Below, one piece after another: positions 7,602-15,377 of a stretch of DNA of 35,122 nucleotides. This DNA is from an uncultured Holdemania sp. (GTDB lineage Bacteria; Bacillota_I; Bacilli_A; Erysipelotrichales; Erysipelotrichaceae): contig CAMQTJ010000021.1 of the NCBI GenBank assembly GCA_947037125.1, positions 1-35,122 of the forward strand, read 5' to 3'. Every line of letters begins with the position of its first letter. Positions within the stretch are counted from its first letter, which is position 1. The notes under the pieces were generated by a model. The model worked only from the letters and a program-made list of their open reading frames with translations, was not told where the DNA came from and did not search any database. A program made the translations under genes and the position numbers.

Positions 7602-9698
7602 ATGAACTATGATGATTTTACGAAGCAAAGAAAAGCTTTACTAATGGATTTAGATGCAGGTGAAAATCCATCAATTTTAGAATTAGGTATGTATGATCTA
7701 TCACCATATTTTAAAGATGACTTTAATGTTAGCCTAACTGAATCTATTATGTTAAATAAAAATCTAGTTCGAGGAGTGAGACATTTAAATAGTGAAATTT
7801 ATTTCGCTCCGCCACAACAAGAAGCTTTTGAATCGTTAAATAAAGAAAATAAAATAATTATTTCTGCACCAACATCATTTGGTAAAACATTGATTATAAA
7901 AGAATTTATTTACAGACAAAAACCAACAAAAGTTGTATACATTGTACCAACAAATGCATTAGCTTATGAACTTGAAAAAAGTTTCAAAAATAATACAAAC
8001 TTTGAAGATTATAATATTTTTGATAAAGCCGAGAAAGAACCTATTTTAGGTTCAAACATTGATAATAAAAAATCTTTATTTATAGGAACTCAAGAAAAAT
8101 TTCTAGAACTTGCTCAGCATGTTTTTGCAAATATAGATTTATTTGTAATTGACGAAGCTTACAAACTACAAGAATCAACACAATGTCAAAGAGGATACAA
8201 GTTATCAGAAACATTTCTACAAAGTATAAGCAAAAAAGCAAAAAAAATAGTTCTGCTTTCACCTCAAGCAAAGTTTGAAGGTTTTGAGAAATACGAGTTT
8301 TTTACATTTGAGAGTAATTTTAATTCTGTTGAGAAAAATTTTAAAGTATTATCTTCTGATGAATTATTTAATAATTTATTGAAAAAAGGTCTACAAGAAA
8401 AAAGTATTCTATTTTGCAAAAGTCCTATGCAAATTAATGGAGCATTTAATTATCTTGAGAAAAACCTAAAATCAACAAATTATAATTCATTATTAGTTAA
8501 TCAACTTGCAACTGATGTTCACCCAGAATGGACAGTTGTAAAATTGTTGTCCAGAGGAATTTTAACTCATCATGGACAAATGCCTAAATATGTACAAAAT
8601 AAAATGATTAATTTATTTAATTGTGATGATAACTATAATTTACTATTAGGTACTAACTCTATCTCAGAAGGCATAAATACATCTACAAAAAATCTTTTTA
8701 TCAATCCAGAATATAGAGATGTTAATAAAAATTTATTGTTAATAAAAAACACCATAGGTAGAGCAGGGAGATTAGGTCAATATCCAATCGGACATATTTT
8801 CTCTACTCAAAATATAGAAGATTTAGTTACAAAACAAATAATTATAGAATTATCTGTCTCAAAAGATGATGATTTATTAGAGTTAGAGAATACAAAAGAT
8901 GAATTTAAAATTAAAGAGTTTTCGGAGCAATTTAATTTAGATTTTGATTTTTGCAAAGAATTACTAGGTAAGTATAAAATTTCGTTAAGTAGGTTAGTTA
9001 AAATCTTAAATGTACTAAAAGAAAATCAAAAATTTCCATCAATAACAAATTTACCATATATGTCTAAAAAGACATTTGAACATGATTATTCAACGGATCC
9101 GAATAATGATCAAATTTTGGTCAAAGCATATCTGCAATTATATTACTTAGGAGATGAACGACAAAAAAAATTTTTGAACTCTTTCGAAGATGTAATAGGT
9201 TATTTTATTTTTGCAAAAAATAAAGATAATGATAAAATTGCTAAAAAAAAGAAAAAAGCACCTAAGAATAAACAGTATTTGCATTCTGAAATAATAAATT
9301 TATATATGCAGTTTAAATATTCTACTTTCGAATATTTAATATTACCAATTGTTAATATTGGGGTTGATATTTATTCTGAAAATAACGAATGGGAATTCGG
9401 AAAAAATGTTATAGAATCTTTGCAAGAAGTTAAAAGTAAATATTATAAAAAAGTTTTTGGCAACTTAAATATTGATAGCTTATCTGAACAACATTTGAAA
9501 ATTATTACAACACTCAAAGACTATGGAGTAACAAGTGTATTAAAAAATATTAATATATCTATGTTAACTGAAATTGATGAAAAATTAAATGTTAGATATT
9601 CAACAATAGATATTTTATGCACAATAACTCACCTTTCAAATAGTTCCTCGAAAAATAAAAAGTTATATATAGAAATTGTTAATAAATATATTAATTAG
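7602..9698 (+). CDS. hamB: Hachiman anti-phage system helicase HamB
   Basis: Superfamily 2 helicase of 698 residues. Visible motifs: APTSFGKT (89-96, Walker A), VIDEAYKL (182-189, a DEAY version of the DExH box), LLSPQAKF (218-225, motif III position), THHGQMPKYVQ (322-332), TNSISEGIN (351-359, motif V) and IGRAGRLG (385-392, motif VI). The C-terminal ~300 residues are Lys-rich and helical with no motif I recognise. HamB is thought to survey DNA and release HamA when it meets aberrant ends. The ATG directly follows the hamA stop codon, with GAGGTG about 8 nt upstream. It is the last gene of the defence island; the next plus-strand gene is 645 bp away. Confidence 0.88.
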   Translation: MNYDDFTKQRKALLMDLDAGENPSILELGMYDLSPYFKDDFNVSLTESIMLNKNLVRGVRHLNSEIYFAPPQQEAFESLNKENKIIISAPTSFGKTLIIKEFIYRQKPTKVVYIVPTNALAYELEKSFKNNTNFEDYNIFDKAEKEPILGSNIDNKKSLFIGTQEKFLELAQHVFANIDLFVIDEAYKLQESTQCQRGYKLSETFLQSISKKAKKIVLLSPQAKFEGFEKYEFFTFESNFNSVEKNFKVLSSDELFNNLLKKGLQEKSILFCKSPMQINGAFNYLEKNLKSTNYNSLLVNQLATDVHPEWTVVKLLSRGILTHHGQMPKYVQNKMINLFNCDDNYNLLLGTNSISEGINTSTKNLFINPEYRDVNKNLLLIKNTIGRAGRLGQYPIGHIFSTQNIEDLVTKQIIIELSVSKDDDLLELENTKDEFKIKEFSEQFNLDFDFCKELLGKYKISLSRLVKILNVLKENQKFPSITNLPYMSKKTFEHDYSTDPNNDQILVKAYLQLYYLGDERQKKFLNSFEDVIGYFIFAKNKDNDKIAKKKKKAPKNKQYLHSEIINLYMQFKYSTFEYLILPIVNIGVDIYSENNEWEFGKNVIESLQEVKSKYYKKVFGNLNIDSLSEQHLKIITTLKDYGVTSVLKNINISMLTEIDEKLNVRYSTIDILCTITHLSNSSSKNKKLYIEIVNKYIN

Positions 9699-10343
9699 AT
9701 GTAATATTTCAAAGTGTAATTTTTTTAATTCAATACACCAACTTTATTAAGTGAATTGTTGATTTATTAAAGAAATGATTATTGGATTTATATACGAATA
9801 TATTAGTTCGAAAATGCTCATTTTATAGATTGCGATTTTCAGTCTTCAAGATAATCTTGGTGTAGTAACTAATAATTACTGTAAAAATATTGTAGTTATA
9901 CTAGTAGAATGCCAATTCAAAATATTATAGGGGACGAGGTATTGAAAGTAAATTGCGAAATTTTAAGACATAATGACTAAAAAATAAATTATAAAGATTT
10001 GATGTAACGTACAATATTCCTAATTAATAAATTAAAAAGTAATAAAGCATGTAATAATAGAAATTTGGAATTTTCAAATATAATTAAATATTTAAAAATT
10101 AACCTAATTATAATTTGAGTTGAAATTAAAATAGTTGGTATGAAGTTATTTAAAACGTAAAGTGCATTTAGAAATTTATACTAATAAAAATAACCCATTA
10201 TCATATAGATAATGGGTTATTAAGTTTTATAGATATTTATAGCACTTACATATTTATTATAACATTAAAAATAAATAAGTTAAAGAGTGTTATTTCATTA
10301 TTTTTAGTTATATAATATAAGTATCAAACAGGAGGTTATTGAT
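9699..10343. other. 645-bp gene-free region
   Basis: Very A/T-rich with no ORF of credible length. It contains one strong hairpin (10189-10221), a 12-codon TTG micro-ORF (9942-9980) preceded by GGGGACGAGG, and the likely hpf promoter region with TATAAT at 10311-10316. It separates the defence island from core genes and may contain decayed island DNA. I see no tRNA, no direct-repeat attachment site and no recognisable small RNA. Confidence 0.6.
10189..10221 (-). terminator. Perfect 14-bp hairpin, probable bidirectional terminator
   Basis: AATAACCCATTATC (10189-10202) pairs perfectly with GATAATGGGTTATT (10208-10221) around a 5-nt loop. The better T tract is on the minus strand (TTTTTATTAG after the stem); on the plus strand the tail is AAGTTTTA. 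It may insulate hpf from island transcription, or end a minus-strand RNA from the hpf side. Confidence 0.6.
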
Positions 10344-10874
10344 ATGAAATTTGAAATCGTTGGAAAAAACATTGCCATTACTGATGGTATGAGAACAAAG
10401 ATCGAAACTAAGTTATCTTTTTTAGAAAAATATTTAATGATTGGTGAAGATACTGTTGCACGTGTTGTTGCAAGAGTTTATCCTAATAGCCAAAAAATAG
10501 AAATCACAATCCCTACACGAATCGGTATTTTAAGAACTGAAGTTACACATGAAGATTTATATGCTGCAATTGATTTAGCTATTGATAAATTAGAAGATCA
10601 AATCAGAAGACAAAAAACAAGATTATCTAAAAAACATAAAGAAAAATTGGCAGTTTCATTTATTAAAGAAATTGAAGAAAATGATGATACTATAAAAGAT
10701 GAAATTGTTAGAACTAAATCTATTAAACCTGATCCAATGGATGTGGAAGAAGCAATTATGCGTATGGAAATGCTTAATCATTCATTCTTTATCTTTACAG
10801 ATTTTGATACTGAAGCAATTTCTGTTGTTTATAAACGTAAAGATGGTGGTTATGGTTGTATCGAGTGTGAATAA
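10344..10874 (+). CDS. hpf: Long-form ribosome hibernation promoting factor
   Basis: Binds the 30S subunit in stationary phase and joins ribosomes into inactive 100S dimers. At 176 residues it is the long form: an N-terminal S30AE/YfiA domain (about 1-105, MKFEIVGKNIAITDGMR at the start) and a C-terminal dimerisation domain (about 120-176) containing DPMDVEEAIMRMEMLNHSFF and ending VVYKRKDGGYGCIECE. AGGAGG is about 8 nt before the ATG. A TATAAT at 10311-10316 is a possible -10 box without a convincing -35. A GAAA-loop terminator follows immediately, so it is monocistronic. Confidence 0.95.
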   Translation: MKFEIVGKNIAITDGMRTKIETKLSFLEKYLMIGEDTVARVVARVYPNSQKIEITIPTRIGILRTEVTHEDLYAAIDLAIDKLEDQIRRQKTRLSKKHKEKLAVSFIKEIEENDDTIKDEIVRTKSIKPDPMDVEEAIMRMEMLNHSFFIFTDFDTEAISVVYKRKDGGYGCIECE

Positions 10875-10895
10875 AAAGCCGAAAGGCTTTTTTTT
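10875..10895 (+). terminator. Intrinsic terminator of hpf
   Basis: AAAGCC-GAAA-GGCTTT stem-loop (10875-10890) with a T run to 10895, starting at the hpf stop codon. Confidence 0.9.
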
Positions 10896-10914
10896 AATTT
10901 TAATTAAACAAATA

Positions 10915-10947
10915 CTGACAAAATAGTCGTATAACATGGTATATACT
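10915..10947 (+). promoter_or_regulatory. Candidate Spo0A-dependent promoter of spoIIGA-sigE
   Basis: CTGACA (10915-10920) and TATACT (10942-10947) are separated by 21 bp, longer than the normal 17. The spoIIG promoter of Bacillus subtilis is known for a similarly long spacer (about 22 bp) that needs phosphorylated Spo0A. Weak 0A-box-like sequences overlap it: TTTTGTCAG on the minus strand at the -35 element and ATAGTCGTA in the spacer. The spacing and sequences are seen; Spo0A control is inferred. Confidence 0.45.
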
Positions 10948-10969
10948 TTCACACAGAAGGGAGATAAAG

Positions 10970-11674
10970 GTGATTAGTTATATTGAAGTTACTATTATTT
11001 ATTCGTGTTTGATGAGTGTTTTTAGCTATTTAATTGTTATGAAAGATAGTCAATTAAAAATGATAAATTATAAAATTATTCTTATAATTTTACTAATAAC
11101 TATCATAAATTCATTACTTTATAACAATAGTTTTATTGTTTATTTATTTGATATATTAATGTGTATATCAATATTTAAATATCAATTAAAAAATATTGTG
11201 AAGTTTTATTTAATTAGATTATTTTTTATGTCTATTAATATTACTCTATTTGATTGTTTGGTTATTAACTTACAGTATTTCTTTTATTATGATAGTATTT
11301 TATGGGCTTTTGGAATATTAATATTTCTATTTATAACCTATATTATATGTCTTTTATTTATCGATATATTAAATAATTCTAAACTAGTTGTGCCTTTTAA
11401 TTTATTTATTGATAATCAAAAGCTGAATTTATTTGGTTTTATAGATACTGGAAATAATTGTTTGTATCAAAAAAAGCCGGTTATATTTATTGATAATAAA
11501 TATTGGATAAGACAAAAAGATAGTGTAATAATTACTTGTCAAACACTAAATAAAACAAGTGATATGTTGGGGTATAGTGCTCAAATAGAAATCAATAAAC
11601 ATATACATGATGTCTATGTTGTGTACATTGGTAATCTTGAATATGATTGTATTTTGAATCATCAAATAGTATAA
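10970..11674 (+). CDS. spoIIGA: SpoIIGA, pro-sigma-E processing aspartic protease
   Basis: Septum-located membrane protease that cleaves pro-sigma-E in the mother cell after asymmetric division. The N-terminal ~133 residues hold about five hydrophobic segments. The cytoplasmic domain carries LFGFIDTGNNCL with Asp159 in the aspartic-protease DTG motif. At 234 residues it is shorter than the roughly 309-residue B. subtilis protein, mostly at the C-terminus. The GTG start at 10970 is set by GAAGGGAG 7 nt upstream. Its TAA overlaps the sigE ATG (TAATG), so the two are translationally coupled. Sequence similarity is low, as usual for SpoIIGA; the DTG motif, topology and sigE neighbour carry the call. 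Confidence 0.88.
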   Translation: MISYIEVTIIYSCLMSVFSYLIVMKDSQLKMINYKIILIILLITIINSLLYNNSFIVYLFDILMCISIFKYQLKNIVKFYLIRLFFMSINITLFDCLVINLQYFFYYDSILWAFGILIFLFITYIICLLFIDILNNSKLVVPFNLFIDNQKLNLFGFIDTGNNCLYQKKPVIFIDNKYWIRQKDSVIITCQTLNKTSDMLGYSAQIEINKHIHDVYVVYIGNLEYDCILNHQIV

Positions 11675-12369
11675 TGAGAAAAATTATAAATTGGATTAAA
11701 CAATTATTTATTAAACCTAAACAAACTCATTTTATTCAAGGTAGTGAAATATTACCTCACCCATTGAGTAAAGATGATGAACATGCGGCATTATTAAAGT
11801 GGAGAGACAAAGACTTACAGGCTCGTGATTTATTAATTGAACATAATTTGAGGTTAGTTGTTTATATTGCGAAAAGATATGAAACTAATCCAATATTTAT
11901 GGAAGATATTATAAGTATTGGTACCATAGGATTGATTAAGGCGGTTAATACCTTTAATATGGATAAAAATATCAAACTTGTTACTTATGCTTCTAGATGC
12001 ATTGAAAATGAGATATTAATGCATTTGCGTAAAAAGAATAGGCGTAAGCATGAATTGTCATTTGATGAACCTTTAAATGTTGATTATGATGGAAATGAAT
12101 TGCTGTTAAGTGATATTTATGGAACACCTGATAATACAGTTACTAAACAATTTTATGATAGTGAAAATAAAAAAGATTTATTAATTGCTTTAGAGGGTTT
12201 AGATGAAGAAGAAAAAATGATCTTAAAACTGCGTTATGGTATTGAGTGTGAACAAAAAACTCAAAAAGACATCGCTATTAAACTTGGAATATCACAATCT
12301 TATATATCTCGTTTAGAAAAAAAGATATTATATAAACTTAAAACTCAATTATTTGATAAAATACAATAA
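11674..12369 (+). CDS. sigE: RNA polymerase sporulation sigma factor sigma-E (pro-form)
   Basis: Mother-cell-specific sigma-70 family factor, 231 residues. The N-terminus is a pro-sequence of about 27 residues ending in HFIQGSEILP (19-28), equivalent to the cleavage region YIGGSEALP in B. subtilis. Region 2 follows (NLRLVVYIAKRYE, EDIISIGTIGLIKAVNTFN, TYASRCIENEI), then FDEPLNVDYDGNELLLSDI, and region 4 with TQKDIAIKLGISQSYISRLE. I choose ATG 11674 rather than the in-frame ATG 27 nt upstream, because it overlaps the spoIIGA stop and gives the expected pro-sequence length. With spoIIGA it shows that the organism has the engulfment-stage sporulation pathway. Confidence 0.96.
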   Translation: MRKIINWIKQLFIKPKQTHFIQGSEILPHPLSKDDEHAALLKWRDKDLQARDLLIEHNLRLVVYIAKRYETNPIFMEDIISIGTIGLIKAVNTFNMDKNIKLVTYASRCIENEILMHLRKKNRRKHELSFDEPLNVDYDGNELLLSDIYGTPDNTVTKQFYDSENKKDLLIALEGLDEEEKMILKLRYGIECEQKTQKDIAIKLGISQSYISRLEKKILYKLKTQLFDKIQ

Positions 12370-12388
12370 AAGTCGAAAGGCTTTTTTT
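12369..12388 (+). terminator. Intrinsic terminator of spoIIGA-sigE
   Basis: AAAGTC-GAAA-GGCTTT (one G-U pair) at 12369-12384 with a T run, overlapping the sigE stop. It separates the sporulation pair from the van cluster. Confidence 0.85.
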
Positions 12389-12423
12389 TATATTTTAATG
12401 AGAAAGAAATAAAAGTAATAAAA

Positions 12424-12480
12424 TCGTAAGAAATTCGTATGTTTGAAATGATATATATATTTATTAAAACATGTTAAAAT
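12424..12480 (+). promoter_or_regulatory. VanR box and promoter of vanRS
   Basis: TCGTAAGAAATT (12424-12435) is followed 11 bp on by a second TCGTA (12435-12439), a tandem arrangement typical of OmpR-type regulators. The first copy closely fits the VanR site consensus TCGTANGAAANTT that I recall from enterococcal van promoters. A TAAAAT at 12475-12480 is a possible -10 box without a good -35, as expected of an activator-dependent promoter. Confidence 0.6.
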
Positions 12481-12503
12481 ATATATATTAAGGGGTGTTA
12501 TAT

Positions 12504-13199
12504 ATGGGGAATAAAATATTGGTAGTGGATGATGAAAAAGAAATTGCAGATTTAATTGAATTATACTTACAAAATGATGGATATGATGTTTATAAATTTT
12601 ATAATGCTACTGATGGATTAAATTGTTTAAAACATCATGAAATATCATTGGCTATATTAGATGTTATGTTGCCCGATATGAATGGGTTTAAATTGTGTCA
12701 AAAAATAAGAGAAAACTATTTATTTCCTATTATAATGCTTACTGCAAAAGTAGAAAATACGGATAAGATTTTAGGGCTTACGATGGGTGCTGATGATTAT
12801 ATTACAAAGCCATTTAATTCATTAGAAATGGTGGCAAGAGTTAAAACACAATTAAGAAGATATACACGTTATAATCAAACAACTAATGTTATAGTCAGTA
12901 AAAATGAATATGATCATGGTGGTTTATTTGTATCAAAAGATAGTCATAAGTGTTTTATGTATAAAGATGAATTGCAGCTTACTCCAATTGAATTTAATAT
13001 ATTATGGTATTTGTGTTCTAAAAAGGGCGTGGTAGTATCATCAGAAGAATTATTTGAAGTAGTGTGGCAAGAGAAATACTTGGATAACAATAATACAGTT
13101 ATGGCACATATTGCAAGGCTTAGAGAGAAAATGAATGAGCCTGCACGTAAACCAAAGTTTATTAAGACTGTATGGGGAGTGGGGTATACAATTGAGTAA
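12504..13199 (+). CDS. vanR: VanR response regulator
   Basis: OmpR/PhoB-type response regulator of 231 residues. The receiver domain (about 3-115) has the acidic pair DD (9-10), phosphoacceptor Asp53 in LAILDVMLPDMNG, Thr80 in IIMLTAK and Lys102 in DYITKPF. The C-terminal winged helix (about 145-231) has LTPIEFNILWYLC and VMAHIARLREKMN, ending KFIKTVWGVGYTIE. I choose ATG 12504, 8 nt after AAGGGG, rather than the in-frame GTG at 12495 that overlaps that site. It is adjacent to vanS and begins a van cluster, so it likely activates its own promoter and the vanW promoter through shared boxes. Confidence 0.9.
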   Translation: MGNKILVVDDEKEIADLIELYLQNDGYDVYKFYNATDGLNCLKHHEISLAILDVMLPDMNGFKLCQKIRENYLFPIIMLTAKVENTDKILGLTMGADDYITKPFNSLEMVARVKTQLRRYTRYNQTTNVIVSKNEYDHGGLFVSKDSHKCFMYKDELQLTPIEFNILWYLCSKKGVVVSSEELFEVVWQEKYLDNNNTVMAHIARLREKMNEPARKPKFIKTVWGVGYTIE

Positions 13200-14346
13200 G
13201 AATACAATAAATAATAGAAATGATAAACATGAATATAATGATTATAATCAGTTAAAAAAGATTATTTTAAAAAAGGCAATATTAGTTAATGGATTAATTA
13301 TATTAGGTGCCATAATTCTCTTTAATATGTTTTTTTATGATAATATTGCAAATTTTATTGTAGGATTATTATGTTTTATTTTTAGGTGGAGTTTTGAGGA
13401 ATCCCTTAGTATTTATAATCTTGTTATTCGTAGTAATATTGATTTAATTATCAATTTATTATTATTTATATTGTTTATGACTACTTTGATTATATGTATA
13501 AATGAATTTATTAATTACTTAAGTGAAATAAATAGAGGTATTTCAGAACTTACACATGATAATGATAATGAAATAGAACTAATGCCAGAATTATTAACTA
13601 CTCAAAATAAACTAAATGAAATTAAACGTAATATTGCAACTAATAAGCATGCGGCACAAGAGGCTGAACGTAAAAAAAATGACTTAGTAGTTTATCTTGC
13701 TCATGATTTAAAAACACCACTTACATCAGTCATTGGTTATATTACATTAATTAAAGATGAAAAAAATATTAGTGAGGAAACTAGAAATAAATATTTGAAT
13801 ATCACACTTGATAAGTCATTAAGACTTGAAGAATTGATTAATGAATTTTTTGATATAACACGCTTTAATTTAACTAATTTAGTACTAGAATATAAAAAGA
13901 CTAATATTAGTAGAATGTTGGAACAAATATGTAATGAATTTACACCTATAATGCAAGAAAAAAATATCACATTTGAACTTGAATTAGATGAAGCTGTGGA
14001 AATTGTTTGTGATAGTGATAAGTTATTAAGGGTGTTTGATAATCTTTTAAGAAATGCCTCTAATTATAGTTATAATGATAGTAAGGTAATTGTGAAACTT
14101 AAAAAAAGAAATGATTATATTGATATAATGATTAAAAATCATGGTAAGACCATTCCAAAAGAAAAACTAGTACATGTATTCGATCAGTTTTTTAGGCTTG
14201 ATTCATCACGTAATACAGTTAGTGGTGGTGCAGGTTTAGGTCTTGCAATCGCAAAAGAGATAATTGAAAGACATAAGGGTATAATTGGTGTTAAAAGTGT
14301 TGATGAAAGTATTACTTTTATTATTAAATTACCAATAAAGTCATAA
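13192..14346 (+). CDS. vanS: VanS sensor histidine kinase
   Basis: Membrane histidine kinase of 384 residues paired with VanR. Two transmembrane helices (about 26-48 and 83-107) enclose a short extracytoplasmic stretch of about 35 residues. A linker/dimerisation region follows, then the H box LAHDLKTPLTSVIGY with His171, the N box DNLLRNASNYS, and the G boxes FFRLDSSRNTVSGGAGLGLA. All catalytic boxes are intact. I choose TTG 13192, which overlaps the vanR stop and lies about 8 nt after GGAGTGGGG; longer in-frame starts would run through vanR. The short sensor domain matches VanS proteins of vanB/vanG type better than large-sensor kinases. Confidence 0.88.
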   Translation: MSKNTINNRNDKHEYNDYNQLKKIILKKAILVNGLIILGAIILFNMFFYDNIANFIVGLLCFIFRWSFEESLSIYNLVIRSNIDLIINLLLFILFMTTLIICINEFINYLSEINRGISELTHDNDNEIELMPELLTTQNKLNEIKRNIATNKHAAQEAERKKNDLVVYLAHDLKTPLTSVIGYITLIKDEKNISEETRNKYLNITLDKSLRLEELINEFFDITRFNLTNLVLEYKKTNISRMLEQICNEFTPIMQEKNITFELELDEAVEIVCDSDKLLRVFDNLLRNASNYSYNDSKVIVKLKKRNDYIDIMIKNHGKTIPKEKLVHVFDQFFRLDSSRNTVSGGAGLGLAIAKEIIERHKGIIGVKSVDESITFIIKLPIKS

Positions 14347-14348
14347 AT

Positions 14349-14396
14349 ACGTAAGAAATATTTAATGAATAAATCATAAAAGTATCATGTTATAAA
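14349..14396 (+). promoter_or_regulatory. VanR box and promoter of the vanW-G-XY-T operon
   Basis: TACGTAAGAAATATT (from 14349) shares CGTAAGAAAT with the box before vanR. TATAAA at 14391-14396 could be the -10 box; TACAAT at 14421-14426 is an alternative. The 160-nt leader beyond this holds AAGGTAA/TTACCTT (14435-14458) and two TGTAAGTTA copies exactly 20 bp apart (14466 and 14486). Confidence 0.5.
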
Positions 14397-14555
14397 GAAA
14401 AATGAAACTTATTATTTTAGTACAATATATGTACAAGGTAATAAGTTTTTTTTACCTTACAACACTGTAAGTTATTAGCTGATATTGTAAGTTAGAGTTA
14501 TGGTTAGCGTTATTTGTTTAATATAAAATATATATGTAAGATGGAGGCAGTTTAT

Positions 14556-15374
14556 ATGACAAGAATTAGAGTTACACAAATATTACCGTTTTTATTACCA
14601 TTAAGAAAGAAACAAAAATACTTATTTTTTGATATAGCACAAAAATTAGATAAAAATACCTATGCAAAAAAAAGAATTCAACAATTATATGAACATAAAT
14701 ATTTTCAGACTTACAGTGTTTTATATAATTATGATACAGGATTTGATATGGTTTACCAAAGTAATAAAGTAAATAATCTTAAAATCGTAGCTAAAAAATT
14801 AAATAAATTGATTATTAAGCCAAATGAAACATTTTCTTTTTGGACAGCTATTAAAGATGTGAATAGTAATGATGAATATTTAGATGGTTTAGTTATGAAA
14901 GATGGAAAACTTACAATTTGTAAGGGTGGTGGGATTTGTCAGATAAGTAATTTATTGTATTGGATGTTTCTACATACACCAATGAATATTGTGGAAAGAA
15001 AAGGGCATGCAACAAAGGATTTTTATGACCCATTTGATGATGGTATTAAAGGTGTTGATGCTACAGTTGCGAAAGGCTGGATTGATTTAAAAGTTAAAAA
15101 TAATACTGATGATACTTATCAAATTAATTTTGATTTTGATGATGAAAATATAATTGGTCAAATATATTGTGATAAAAAATTGAATATTTCATATAAAATC
15201 ATAAATGAAAATTGTATCTACTACAGTAAAAATAATAATATATATCAAAGTGTTGATGTTATTAAAAAAATGATGAAAGGCAATGATGCAATGAGTAAAG
15301 AATTATTGTATACCAATATTTGTAATATTAAATATGAGTTAGCAAGTGATATTAAAGTTGAAAAAAGGGGATAA
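14556..15374 (+). CDS. vanW: VanW family protein
   Basis: A 272-residue VanW-family protein, first gene of the resistance operon. Its precise role is unknown in all van clusters. Family hallmarks are visible: LIIKPNETFSFWTAI (85-99), the conserved KGGGICQISNLLYWM with GGGICQ at 124-129, then ERKGHATKDFYDPFDDGIK with its Asp-rich core, and GWIDLKVKNNTDDTYQI. There is no signal peptide and no obvious transmembrane segment. I choose ATG 14556, 8 nt after GGAGG (14543-14547); an in-frame ATG at 14514 lacks a ribosome binding site. It is 3 bp upstream of the ligase gene. Confidence 0.9.
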   Translation: MTRIRVTQILPFLLPLRKKQKYLFFDIAQKLDKNTYAKKRIQQLYEHKYFQTYSVLYNYDTGFDMVYQSNKVNNLKIVAKKLNKLIIKPNETFSFWTAIKDVNSNDEYLDGLVMKDGKLTICKGGGICQISNLLYWMFLHTPMNIVERKGHATKDFYDPFDDGIKGVDATVAKGWIDLKVKNNTDDTYQINFDFDDENIIGQIYCDKKLNISYKIINENCIYYSKNNNIYQSVDVIKKMMKGNDAMSKELLYTNICNIKYELASDIKVEKRG

Positions 15375-15377
15375 GTT

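Noticed and set aside
9776-9829. 17-codon ATG ORF in the gene-free strip
   Set aside because: No ribosome binding site and no conserved pattern.
9790-9830. tRNA-like TTCGAA sequence in the gene-free strip
   Set aside because: No acceptor stem or CCA-adjacent pairing could be built around it; no tRNA is evident anywhere in the window.
10699-10926. 75-residue ORF overlapping the 3' end of hpf in another frame
   Set aside because: Runs through the hpf terminator and is a frame-shifted shadow of hpf.
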